A DNA stretch of 64,000 nucleotides from Microthyrium microscopicum (Eukaryota > Ascomycota > Dothideomycetes > Microthyriales > Microthyriaceae). The stretch lies in contig MU004245.1 in NCBI GenBank assembly GCA_010405405.1, positions 189,256 to 253,255 on the forward strand. Reading direction: 5' to 3'. This document shows, in pieces, positions 33,901 to 44,204 of the stretch. Both the position numbers and the translations under genes were made by a program. Under the pieces are notes generated by a model that worked only from the letters and a program-made list of their open reading frames with translations, was not told where the DNA came from and did not search any database. Every line of letters begins with the position of its first letter. The first letter of the stretch is position 1.

Positions 33901-36634
33901 TCACTATTTGCAACAACTTTATTGTTCAAGAGCATCCGAAGCGAATCCGTTAGTATTAAGAATACCCTTGACAGCGCTGGCATCTCTTGAAGCCAGTTCT
34001 TGACAAAAGCACTGACTTCTGTTCCTTCCTCCTCCAAACGATCAAGGAGCAGGAAGAGCGGTCTAGTGAGAACATTTGACGGGTCTGTCGGGACGAGAAA
34101 CTGTCCCAACGATGACACAGTGCTGCTTGATCGCCTGATTGAGCCCTTTGGCCCTTTATCGGTAGTTGAAGACTTCTCCAGAGTAGAATGCGTCCATAAT
34201 ATGGCAAAGCGGCGAGCTGCGTCAGCCGACACCTTACTTTTCTCCTCAAGCATCTTCTTCGAAAGGATAGTCGAAATCGCAGCTTCGACCAGTTTACTGC
34301 GTGGATCAATGCTTTCTAGCTGCCAGATGCAGCGTACAGCTTCGACATGATGCTTCGAATTGAATGGATTTAAATGACCCCATAGGTGTTCGGCCAGGAC
34401 ATTCTGCATTGTGAGTATTTCGTGACGATTATACGAGAACTTTGTTTTTGAAGTCGATTGTATCGTCACAAGAATGGCCGTGATGGAAGCGACAACTCTA
34501 AATCCAATTGGAGTTTGCTTGCCACTGGAATTTTGATCCAAAATGGATTTAAAAGAGTTGAGGATGGACTGTTGATGTAAGAATGCATTTGCATCAGGAA
34601 CCTTGAGTACCAAGCCACAAATCGTTTTAGTCAGGACTTCGGTGGTGGAAATCGCAGTTGAATGTGGGAACAAATCGAGAAGTAATCCAACAGCCTCTCG
34701 GAGCACATAAAGACCAAGATCGATTTTCAAAAACGGAGTCGTTAGGCCTTCTAGGCTGCCTTGCTGTTCATCGTAGTACCTGTTTATGCGTTTGATGATT
34801 TCCATACCCTGGATAGAAAGGTCTGGCTTTCTGTGGTCATCCCTCGTCTTCTCAGTAGTAGAAAAGGCTCTAGAAGGAACAAGCGAAAGGAGTTTCTCCA
34901 CTATCTCAAGGGCTTCAGTAATGACATACTCATTGCCACGTATCGAGCTTGTAGCTAAGCAGTTTCGAAGTTGCCCGAGCAAGTACAAAGCTGAATAAGG
35001 AATGTGTTGCAGTATCATTTCCTCTTCGCGAATGTTGAAACGGAAAACGATGAATGTACATAGATCTATCGCATTATTTTGCCCTAGGTGAGAGCCACTA
35101 TGGGGCATGGAAAAGGCGTCATCTACGAGCTTATTGAACTTGGCCCAGATCAAGCTGCTTTCAACTCCGTCGAAGAAGTTGCTAGCACTCTTGATGACTT
35201 CGTCCGCTGCAGATTTCTCTGCAGACTGACTGAAATCCAAAGCGCTCTTAACTGCTGGAATCAGGATATCTGGGATCAAAAGTCCACCGACCTCCCATCT
35301 ATCCATTAGAGACAAGCAGAGTCGGAAAGGCTTCGCTCTTTCGGCAGCATATGTACTCTTTGAGTTGAACATGGTTTTCATACCCCTGGTCAACGCACGA
35401 AGGCCGTATTTGGCAAAGTAGGCAGCATGTCGAGATGACTCAACGTCCACTGACCTCAGACTGGGTGTTATTGGCGTCTCTGGATCAGGGTCTTCTTTCG
35501 CATCAGGTCCTAGTAGCCAAGTCCACAGCCGTCTGTTCAGACTCATATCTCGACGTCCAACTACACCAGTAGCCGCGAAAACGAGTCTGTCCAAGTCTGC
35601 TTGAGGGACGGTCTTTTGGATAACAAAGGAGTTTAGAGGCAAATGAGTAACCAAAATATCCAGAAATCCTCGCTGCACCAGTATTTGGGAGTCAGAGAGG
35701 CCAGCAGCTAGGCATCGAACGAGAAGACCAGGCTCTGGTGAAAGCGCTGCTCTCGCAGCTGCGGAGAGACTTCCCAGGCCAATCTCATCTTCCGCAGGAG
35801 AGCTGGCATCGCCAAATTTCGGCAACTCTCTGACCAAATAGGATAGAGCTCCTTGTCTACGAGAAGGATTTGTTATGCAGGCTAGGAAATAGCTCTGCCA
35901 GAAGTAGGAATCCTGAGATGAATCGCCCGCCAGATCGTCTTCAACATTTCGCCTGGCAGCGATTCGAAACTTGTTAATCAGCTGAATCCACTTCTCGTGA
36001 TCATCACTGCTTTCATCTTCTAGCCCGGGAAGTATGCATAGGATAATGGCTTTCAGCGGAGCTCGAAGCGCGGATGGACTAAGGTGGAGAAAATGCTTTT
36101 CCAAAAGCTTATAAAACTCGGGTCGCACAGCAAGGGATGCGAATGAGAGGACAGAGGTCAAACCAGGAAGATAAAGATGCAACTCTTTTTCCAAATTGGC
36201 TTGGCCAAGAGACGCGAAAATGTAACTGTATACGTCCAATGCCTTGCGATGAACACCGGGTGGAAGCGTGGGATTGAGGCCTTGCGCTAAACGAGTAGAG
36301 ATGGTAAAGCTGTCTGGGACAGTATGTAAATCTGGAGGACGAGCCTGAAGAGCCTTCAGCAATCGTGCAAGAAATGCTATATAATCGGCCCATTTCTCTT
36401 GTTGTGCGCCTTCGAAGGATGCCAGGGCTCGTTCAATGGCATTGGCGTACCGACGATATGCTTTATCTTTTGGGTTGACTCCTATATGTTATTGTTAGTC
36501 AAGCTCAAACTTTTGAGATGTGCGCAGAGCGTACCATCTTGGGGGTGTTGACGCGACACTCTTAGAACAGGGGAATGACGGCCTGAGCTCGCCGGCGAAG
36601 AAGGTCGAAAGCCTGCGCCGGATTCAGCAGACAT
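30940..36634 (-). CDS. DOP1: DOP1/Dopey family protein (Golgi-endosome traffic)
   Basis: Exons 36535-36634, 32298-36481 and 30940-32247, about 1863 residues, as expected for fungal DOP1/DopA. The short first exon (MSAESGAGFRPSSP...) must splice to reach the conserved Dopey N-terminus: DKAYRRYANAIERALASFEG, then WADYIAFLARLLKALQARP and LPPGVHRKALDVYSYIFASL. The last junction restores RMRKELGDLFSRLL, a conserved C-terminal block. The protein is mostly helical repeats; a leucine-rich C-terminus is present. In yeast, Dop1 works with Mon2 and the flippase Neo1 at the Golgi and endosomes; in Aspergillus, DopA controls cell shape and timing of development. The gene is head to head with MON1. Confidence 0.93.
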
Positions 36635-37145
36635 GTTATATCATGATCGGGAAACTAGCCAATAAACCAGCAACAACGTATCTTGAAGGTTGAATAGGCG
36701 GATGGTTGAACAAGTGTTCAGTCAAGGCAACTTAAAGTGCATGCATGAAATGGGCATGGATGGAGTTCCACGAGGTGGCTTGCGTGTAAGCTATGTGTGG
36801 CGTCTTTAGCCAATGAACGACTGATTAGACCGGCCGTCCTTGGGCCTCAATAAGCGAGCTGTGGAAACTTGAGAGGGGAAAATGCTCGCGAGAACTACGA
36901 TTTCCATCAAGTACGACGTGCTCTTATCGTGTACCAGATTACCCATTACAATATCCGTAGGTTTTACAAGTGCGATGGGATTTACAGCCTCTGTTATTTA
37001 TCAAGTGCGGTGGTGACCATCGTAGACGTTGGGAGTAGCGACCTAAACACGTCGCTTATTTTGACGCCAGAAAGCGATGTGGTCAAGAGCCATTTGTGGC
37101 GTTCGGTGTTGCTGCATCCTCGACTTTTGATACTTTAGATTCCAT
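36635..37145. promoter_or_regulatory. Bidirectional promoter between DOP1 (-) and MON1 (+)
   Basis: 511 bases separate the start codons, so this stretch must serve both genes. I see no TATA box and no clear motif. A short frame (36869-37138) runs through it but shows no family features. Confidence 0.55.
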
Positions 37146-38995
37146 ATGATGCAGCCATCGATGCAGGAGCCATCGGATCTGGATGAAAGTCCTCCTCCAT
37201 TGCCTCCCCGGCCAAAGAAACTGCCTCCAGTTGGATCGATATCAGGCATAGGATTACCCACGAGAGCCACGACCGCCGTGTCTGTTACTGATTTTCAAAC
37301 GCCCGCGCAAGGGAATGCCATCAGAAATTCCAATACAGGTTCGGAGTCCATCGCTCCAGCCAATGAGCTTGACGAGTCTATGAGTGTTAGAAGCACCGTT
37401 GTCACAGTTGAGCCTGCCATGGACGCCGAGAGTTTGCTAGGAGAAGTCCTTGAGAAAGATACTCTCGCTTGGAGAACTTTGGGACCAATGCCTGCTGAGG
37501 AAGACATCGAAATATTTCCTTCTGATGCGGAATTTGATGACAACTTTGACCGCGAATTCGATGAGCTGGATGACATGACCTCAGACGGGCTCAACGAACA
37601 AGCCGTCGTAGACCAATGGAAATCAAAGCTGAAGCAATATTTCATCCTGTCCCGCGCAGGCAAACCGGTCTGGAGTCGACATGGCAACGACCAGCTTGTC
37701 ACGAGTTATATCGGCGTCATATTGACTCTCATTTCCTTCTATGAGGATGTATCTGATTCCCTACGAGGCTTTACTTCTGGATCGACTCGATTTGTGGTTC
37801 TCACAAAAGGCCAACTCTATCTTGTTGCAACCAGCTCTCTTGGGGAAAGCGATCAGCAATTGCGAGGACAACTCGAAGCACTGTATATGCAGATCCTTTC
37901 AACATTAACACTTCCGGTGATGGAGAGAATGTTTAAAGTTCGAGCTTCTACAGATTTACGAAGACCACTTCAAGGTACAGAAAAGCTACTTTCAGCATTG
38001 GCAGACGGATTCACAAGAGGCTCACCGTCGACTCTATTGAATGCGCTCGAGTGCCTCAAGATGAGAAAATCCCATCGCCAATTGATCAATAACGCATTTC
38101 TGAAGACTAAGTCTGATCAGTTGCTTTATGGACTGATCGTAGCCGGAGGCCGCCTTGTCAGTGTCGTTAGGCCGAGGAAACATTCACTTCATCCTGGAGA
38201 CTTACATTTGATTTTCAACATGTTGTATGAAGCTGGAGGAATCAAAGCTGGAGAAGGTGAAAATTGGATCCCTCTTTGCCTTCCTGGCTTCAACAACACT
38301 GGCTACGTGTACATGTACGTAAGCTTTTTGTCACTGGATCCAGCTGCTGAACAAGCAAGACAACGACTCGCTCCCATGGAAAATTTGGAAGAGGTTGCGG
38401 TCATCCTCATCAGCGCTACTAAAGAATCATTTTTTGACATGCAGCAAATGAAAACGGACTTGGTCGAGGTAATTATCTGAAGTCTATATTTTGCTTACGA
38501 GACAGAGACTGACGAGGGCGTAGCATATGAGCAAGAATGGCAGCTACAATATTTTGAAGAATTGCGTCAAAAGAAGGAGACTTAGCTGCTCGGATATAGT
38601 CCCTGGCTCACCCCTCAAGCACTTTCTCTACAAATCTAAAACTAATGTTCAGTTCGCCATGCCATCATTTGATCCTCTCTTCGCAGATGAAATCTCGAAG
38701 CGCAGGTAAGTTGCATAGAGCCATTCATGAATACCATTCTGATTACTACAGACTTCTTACATTGTATTCTCAACTTCAAGCGTCCATACACTCACGACCA
38801 GCACCACCAAAAGTGCACCACACCTCGTCCTCAACATATACAGCTCTCGCCTGGAATACGCAACTCTTTGAGCTATATGCCATCGCTCCAGCCAACACCT
38901 CCCGAATAGAACTTTCTCAAGCAGCAAACAAAGTAGTACAGTACATTCGACGAGAAGAAGAAAGAGTCTTCATCATCGGTGGTGCGGTATTTTGA
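37146..38995 (+). CDS. MON1: MON1 homologue (Rab7 GEF subunit)
   Basis: Exons 37146-38468, 38524-38705 and 38752-38995, about 582 residues. The Pro-rich N-terminus (SPPPLPPRPKKLPPVG) and an acidic stretch precede the first longin domain (QYFILSRAGKPVWSRHG, about residue 163). Later blocks are GFTRGSPSTLLNALECLKM, LVSVVRPRKHSLHPGDLHLI, and the C-terminal FLYKSKTNVQFAMPSFDPLF and AANKVVQYIRREEERVFIIG; all are recognisable Mon1 segments. With Ccz1 it activates the Rab7 orthologue Ypt7 on late endosomes and vacuoles. Two nearby Met codons are possible starts (37146, 37149). It ends 15 bases from the next, convergent gene. Confidence 0.9.
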
Positions 38996-39010
38996 AACAC
39001 TTATACCCTC

Positions 39011-40033
39011 CTACCAGCCATGTTGCTCCTGCAAATTTCTTGCGTCAGATTTGACTGCACCTCTCACCGGGCCTTCGGTCCTCTTTTTCCCTGTATCTGA
39101 GCCCAAAAATGGCAAGATCTTGGGGCTCCGCCTACGGAACATCTCAGGAAAGCCAAACCTTTTGGTCGGGCTTACTGGTGCCGATTCAGTCTCCTCAGTG
39201 GGATCAGCTTCTGCCAACTTCTCCGAACTAACAAACAAATTGAAGCGTTTTCGAGGCTGCGGATATCCAGGGTGTGGTGGAAGCTCAAAAGTCACATGTG
39301 GCTCGCTATTTGCTCGACCTCTTGTCTCTACTTTAGAGAACTTCCTGCCGATTCGGTGCAGGAGACTCCCGCCGCTTCCAAGGCGTGCGCTTTGTTGCGG
39401 CGCTTGGTCAAAGGTGCAAACGGGCCCGACATATTGGTGCATGTGGTGGCCGTTTTCTCCGTGGTCCATGAACATCTCGGCTTCTTCACGCTTCTTTTTT
39501 GCTTGCGCTGTCTCATTTTCGACCCATTGCTTCTCATTCTCGAAGAACGAAATGTCGTAGACAGCTGGTTCCGATGGTCTGACACTTTTCCTGGCTTTCG
39601 TCTCGACTGGGGCTGATTCATCAACACTCTGGACAGAATTATGTGGAGACAGCTCAGGAACATCTCCCTCTTCAGGCTCAATATCTCGACGGCGGGCAAA
39701 GGGCATGCCACTCTTCCGGCGGCCTTTTAGAGCTTCTCTTCCCACCTCGTTTTGAGAATGCACGCTGTTCCATGAGTTTTGCCACTGAATATTAGGCCTT
39801 GTCTTGCAGGGACCATCGTATTGATCTTTTCCGACCCACGTGCTGACAGGTTGAACGGCGAGGCCGGAATGAAGTTCTTGAGCGCTGGAACGACGTCGAA
39901 CATGGCGGGAAGTTTGTCTTGGGCCGACTTCTGATGAAAGCCGCCGTAGAGGGGGAGGTGGGCATTCGAATGGAGCAAATGAGATGTTCAAAGGTGCCAG
40001 AGCCATTGCGTGCAAGTATAAAGCTTTAGTCAC
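39011..40033 (-). CDS. Unknown basic, disordered protein
   Basis: Single exon, 340 residues, or 331 from a second Met at 40006 (MALAPLNISFAPFECPPPPL). No domain is recognised. The chain is rich in Arg, Ser, Pro and Glu, with a coiled-coil-prone charged piece (FENEKQWVENETAQAKKKRE), a His/Met patch (HGENGHHMHQY) and repeated Arg clusters (PTKRFGFPEMFRRRSPKIL). Steady codon use over 1 kb argues that it is real. Likely nuclear or cytoskeletal, but only composition supports that. Confidence 0.65.
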   Translation of the reverse strand: MTKALYLHAMALAPLNISFAPFECPPPPLRRLSSEVGPRQTSRHVRRRSSAQELHSGLAVQPVSTWVGKDQYDGPCKTRPNIQWQNSWNSVHSQNEVGREALKGRRKSGMPFARRRDIEPEEGDVPELSPHNSVQSVDESAPVETKARKSVRPSEPAVYDISFFENEKQWVENETAQAKKKREEAEMFMDHGENGHHMHQYVGPVCTFDQAPQQSARLGSGGSLLHRIGRKFSKVETRGRANSEPHVTFELPPHPGYPQPRKRFNLFVSSEKLAEADPTEETESAPVSPTKRFGFPEMFRRRSPKILPFLGSDTGKKRTEGPVRGAVKSDARNLQEQHGW

Positions 40034-40170
40034 CGATGAAGATTGATGTTCATAAAATGATATAGCTGTTCAGATGCAAAAATATCTCGTTCAGAAGGCT
40101 TTGATTAGAACGATATCTAAAAAGTCTAAGAGTATGGATATTGGGCTATGTCCTCCTTTGTACTGACTGA

Positions 40171-40815
40171 TCAGTAGCTTTCAGCATAGGGAGAAGCTGA
40201 AATCTCCACAGTATCAGCAGCTGATCGCGATCCAACCAACCGACCCAAGGAACTGGAGATCTTGGAGCTTTCTTACGAAAGTAAAATGCCTTAGGCTCTT
40301 CAACTTGCAGTGAGCGGCCTAGAATCTATCTCTCGCCCAATACGTCGCCTAACTCCAGCTTGTTACATCCCATACCACTAGCCTCTTTTTAGAGCTGCAT
40401 CATCGAGACACAGAAAGCGTTGAGGAAGCTCGGGTCCTCAGGAGTCCAGATACAGATCTGTGCTCTGGCCCGTTCCGCGTCTTCAACTAGTGCTGTGTAA
40501 GCTTAGTAAAGCTGACTAGAATTCAAGGGAGCATGAAGTTCATCAAGAGACTAATAGGCTCTCATCTGAGGTAGATGATTCCAAATAGTATAAGATATAC
40601 CTATGAGCTATCGAGTCGAACGAAGACTGCATCATATCAGCAAACTTCATAGATGAACGCAATTTGGTCAAATCGGCGTTGATGAGTCTATTCAGCCCTG
40701 GGTAGTCTCAAGGGTGAATTGAGCTCACCAGGCTCTTCGAAAGGTTTGAGCCAGCAAATAGTGTACCAGGCTCCAGAGCTTGCTGTCTCGCAAGTCTAGG
40801 CCTTGTTCCTATCAA
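40171..40815 (-). pseudogene. Degraded remnant of an unidentified protein-coding gene
   Basis: No long frame exists, yet successive frames on the minus strand give protein-like stretches in a consistent order: DLRDSKLWSLVHYLLAQTF (about 40770), LNRLINADLTKLRSSMKFAD (about 40640-40700), VEDAERARAQICIWTPEDPS to FCVSMMQL (40389-40488), and near the end SSSLGRLVGSRSAADTVEIS followed by ASPYAESY. The frame is broken several times, so the gene looks dead. I do not recognise the family. The piece probably reaches further upstream, towards the gene ending at 40984. Confidence 0.5.
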
Positions 40816-40983
40816 TCGGGTTCTAAGTTCATGGTCTCTAAAATCTGTAATCATTACGGAATTGATTTGGATATCGTACAACAACCAGGCGTAAACAGCA
40901 AAACATATCAGACGATGCCCAAAATCCCGAATTCACCGCCTCAATTGCCTCGCGGCCCAGAGTCATGTTCCAGCTAGAAAGAA

Positions 40984-41880
40984 CTAACGTCTCCTTCTCG
41001 TCTGAGAAGCATTCATCACCTGAGAAACTGCCATCCAAAGCCATATCTCCTTGACCTGCGCCCAAACCCATCTCTTCGACTCTTCAGGAGAACTAAACCA
41101 CCCAATTGCCCAAAGAACTGCAAAAATGAGACATCCAAGTATTTGACGCACCATCTCCGAGTTTAGTTGGTACATGATGGCCAGCGTCCCGATCTCCGCA
41201 GCAATAAATTTCCAGTAATCATCGGGTTGGTAGAGATATACCCAGTGCTGGCTGTTGTTGACTCTTCCACCTTGAATGTTTGTATCGCCTAGGCCTGTTG
41301 GTATACTGATAACAAAAGGCCGTAGAATCGATGAAATATGCCATTGAAAATAGAGACCGATGACGAAAATCGGTCCACCAAGGAACATATCAAGCATGGA
41401 GCCTAGAACTTGTTAGTATGAAGTACAATAGCATCTACAATACGAGGTTTTGAATATTGTAAACCAGGAGAAATGCCAGATGTATTAGAAAACAATTTTC
41501 TATGTAATACAGCGATCGACACATGCTGGTAATGTTAAACGTTTCTGCTATCGAGAATATCGTTCAAAAGAGGAAATCTTACCCAGTTCGTACCCAAGAA
41601 AATATTGTCCTGGTGAGAATGGGCGCGCAAAGAGCCACAGACTCCCCATCAGGATAACTGCTGAGGCTCGCCGCTGAAAGAGCTCTGTGGAGGTAGTTTG
41701 AGTGCGCGTCATTATTATATTGATTTGCTGCGGTATTTCCAACTGAGTAATCCAGTGATGATAAAATTCAGGAAGGATAAATAAAGGTGGAAGAAGTAGC
41801 ACGCGTGTCACGATCTCCTTTTGCTTCGCCGCTGGCTGCCTGGTCGAATCCTTCGAAAGCCACCAACAACTGTCGATCAT
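40984..41880 (-). CDS. Small multi-pass membrane protein, unknown family
   Basis: Exons 41583-41880 and 40984-41402 join in phase (intron 180 bases, long for this window) into about 238 residues. Hydrophobic segments: VLLLPPLFILPEFY, SAVILMGSLWLFARPF, FLGGPIFVIGLYFQWHIS and LGCLIFAVLWAIGWFSS, so about four helices. Two later Met codons in the first exon could be the real start. The C-terminus is basic (NASQTRRRR). No family is recognised. A longer gene with missed exons in the large intron is possible. Confidence 0.5.
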
Positions 41881-42237
41881 TTAAGCTCCAGATACTAAAC
41901 CTGCGGCGAAGTAATTCTTTGATACTTATTACTACACCTTGAATTCATTCTAGTGACGATTGTCTCGATCTGGATTTTGCATATAATTATTGCTTTCCTA
42001 ACTTCGTACTATACATGTTCCCATACCAGGCCCTCTTATTATCCTTGGCCTCTTTGCGTAATGAAAAATCAAACTCTTGGGGTATTAGTTGTTGTTATAC
42101 AAGTTGAGAAGGGCCCGCTTCTCGTATCATATCTTCTGGTCCGCGCAGCCTGGCGGATGTTGACTACAGTCATGTAATCCTTATTGGAGAGTGTACTCTG
42201 AAGGCACTCTAGACTCAACTCGATCTTGCATCAGCGG
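41881..42237. other. Intergenic, about 360 bases
   Basis: Lies between the membrane protein gene start and the end of the AA2 gene. I see nothing in it. Confidence 0.5.
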
Positions 42238-44204
42238 TCACACTGCAACTGGTGATGGGACAGCAGGTGCGGGTATTGCCGCTGGCTGTGGGATAGCCGC
42301 AGATGCCGGGGGTGCAGCGGCTGCTTGAGGAGGCGGCGCAGGCGATGGAGCTACAGCAGGAGCTGGAACTACAGCAGGAGACGGAGCAACCACTGGAGAC
42401 GGAGCAACCGCTGGAGAGGGAGCAACCGCTGGAGAGGGAGCCGCCACAGGAGCAGGTTGAGCGTTTGGTGCAGCTGGTACTGGAGCAGGTTGTGCCTGAG
42501 CAAGAGGAGCAGCTGCCGGTTTTGGTGAACTCCCGATAACACCTTGTGCTTGGCCACCCTCTTGTACGGCGAGGCCTTGAGGGACAGTACTATTGTTCGG
42601 GTTGCCTTGAGCGTTGAGACACAAAAGTTCGAGTGGATCCAAGCAATTGTCGCCGTCTCCTTTATCACCTCCCCCTTTATCGCCTCCTTTGCGACCACCA
42701 CCTCTACCTTTGCCTCCTCCCTGTTGCTCATCACCGGGGGCAGGAGTATTGGCGCCAGGGAATTTGTCTACTGGAGGAGGTAGTGCTGAGGTACAGTCGA
42801 CCATCCTTTCTTTGTTGGGAACTCCCAGAACGAGCATGCGTGAGAACGTTTCTGAAAACGCCTTGTTCCATTCTCTAGTCGTCGTGTAAGTATAATATTC
42901 CTTGCAGCATCTGATAGAAGAGTGACTTACACTTGTTGTCCAACAAACGCTTTGAACGCAGGACCAGATCTTCTGTCTCTGCTAAGTGCCCTATCAGATT
43001 GAAAGACAAATACACCTTGTGGCTTTTGAAGAGTATCAGAGTAAAAGTCGACGTCCCATATGCCAGGTGTACGATCTTGTGGCGTACCCGCTTGACTTGG
43101 ATCTACAAAACGTTGTCGTGCGGTCGAATGGGCACCCACTAGGGCTGCGACATCAGGCGCGCTGAAACCCTTGTCTGCCATAAGATCAAGAATTTCTGTC
43201 GAACTTAGACTGGCATTGGATGGAAGGAGGCGTTGATCTGGAGCTGGTTGATTTGAGTCCTTTCGGCCTATACCAACTCTGACTGTTGGACCAAGTGGGC
43301 ATGTTACGGTTGCATGAGCACCAGCAAATGCGATCATCTGTATAAGAATTAGCCAAGTTCAGTATTGAAGCATTTGCAATTCAATTGGTCCAGAAAAATT
43401 GCAGTGACAGGCATCTATGGCGGGTGAATTGACAACATAAATCCTATAGTTTCCAACGACCATAGAATAGCAGTAATGAAAATGAAAACTTACATCTGCA
43501 ACACCCACTGCTCTAGCTTGAGCCAAATCCCTCAGCTTGATACCGATATCTTGTACTCCTTTGTTGGCCTGACGATCCGCCTCCTCTTGCGAGAGAACCA
43601 CCGATCCATCGCACCCACCCGTATCTCCTTGGGCACTACCCCATGTTCCGCAGTCATGAAAAGCTATTCTCACAGCAGCGCGAGCGTTGTTGTTGCACTG
43701 GCCGTCGTCTTGTGTAAACATCTCGGTGAGATCTTGAGAGATTCTGGTCCATACTTGAGGACATCTGCCGTCTTGTTGTCCTCCACCACCCTTGCGGCCT
43801 CCACCTCCACGTTCTCCACCTCCTTGTCCGCGTTCTCCGCCTCCTTGGCCGCGTTCTCCACCTCCTTGACCACGCTGTCCACCTCCGCGGCGTTTGCCAT
43901 CGGCATCGGCTTGAGCGGCGGGATCTAAACCAGCGGCAGCGGCGGGGGCAGGCACAGTAGCTCCAGGAACAGGTCCCGCGACAGCAGCAGGGGCAATCGC
44001 CGGGATAGAAGAGGCAGCAGCTGGAGCTTGTGGTGCTGAAGAAGCAGCAGCAGGAGGTGGGACCTGAGCAGGTATATTCGGTGAAGGTAAAGCCGCATTA
44101 GGAAGAGCACCAGCCGGAGGAGTAAGCATATCAGCTCGTGGCAACAAAGCCGCCCGAGAGAATGAGCCACTAGCCGCAGCCAGCAGCGCCAAAGAGAACT
44201 TCAT
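42238..44204 (-). CDS. Secreted class II (AA2) heme peroxidase-like protein with long low-complexity arms
   Basis: Exons 43494-44204, 42931-43337 and 42238-42874, about 584 residues. The start at 44204 gives a signal peptide (MKFSLALLAAASGSFSRAAL); an in-frame Met 13 codons upstream would bury it. An Ala/Pro-rich segment and a Gly/Glu/Arg/Gln repeat (GQGGGERGQGGGERG, residues about 95-140) precede the catalytic domain. Distal motif VRIAFHDCGTWGS (His183) and proximal motif VAALVGAHSTARQRF (His307) are intact, with GVADMIAFAGAHATVTCPLG between, a hallmark of fungal class II peroxidases. A Lys/Gly-rich linker and a Pro/Ala/Val repeat tail (APSPAVAPSP) follow. The family oxidises phenolics or peroxide-activated substrates outside the cell; ligninolytic activity cannot be claimed for this ascomycete form. 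Confidence 0.83.
42300..42470 (-). repeat. Tandem repeats coding the Pro/Ala/Val tail of the peroxidase
   Basis: A unit of about 18-21 bases (GGAGCAACCGCTGGAGAGG on the plus strand) repeats, giving VAPSPAVAPSPVVAPSP in the protein. A mucin-like, O-glycosylated stalk is a likely outcome. Confidence 0.7.
43780..43880 (-). repeat. Tandem repeats coding the Gly/Glu/Arg/Gln segment of the peroxidase
   Basis: A 24-base unit (CCTCCTTGTCCGCGTTCTC on the plus strand) repeats about four times and codes RGQGGGE. It lies just before the catalytic domain. Confidence 0.7.

Noticed and set aside
42303-42539. Glu/Gln-rich plus-strand frame (repeats of EQPLE)
   Set aside because: Antisense of the Pro/Ala/Val repeat tail of the peroxidase.
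43780-43880. Regularly spaced repeats that might suggest a CRISPR array
   Set aside because: Contiguous coding microsatellite-like units without unique spacers, in a eukaryotic gene.
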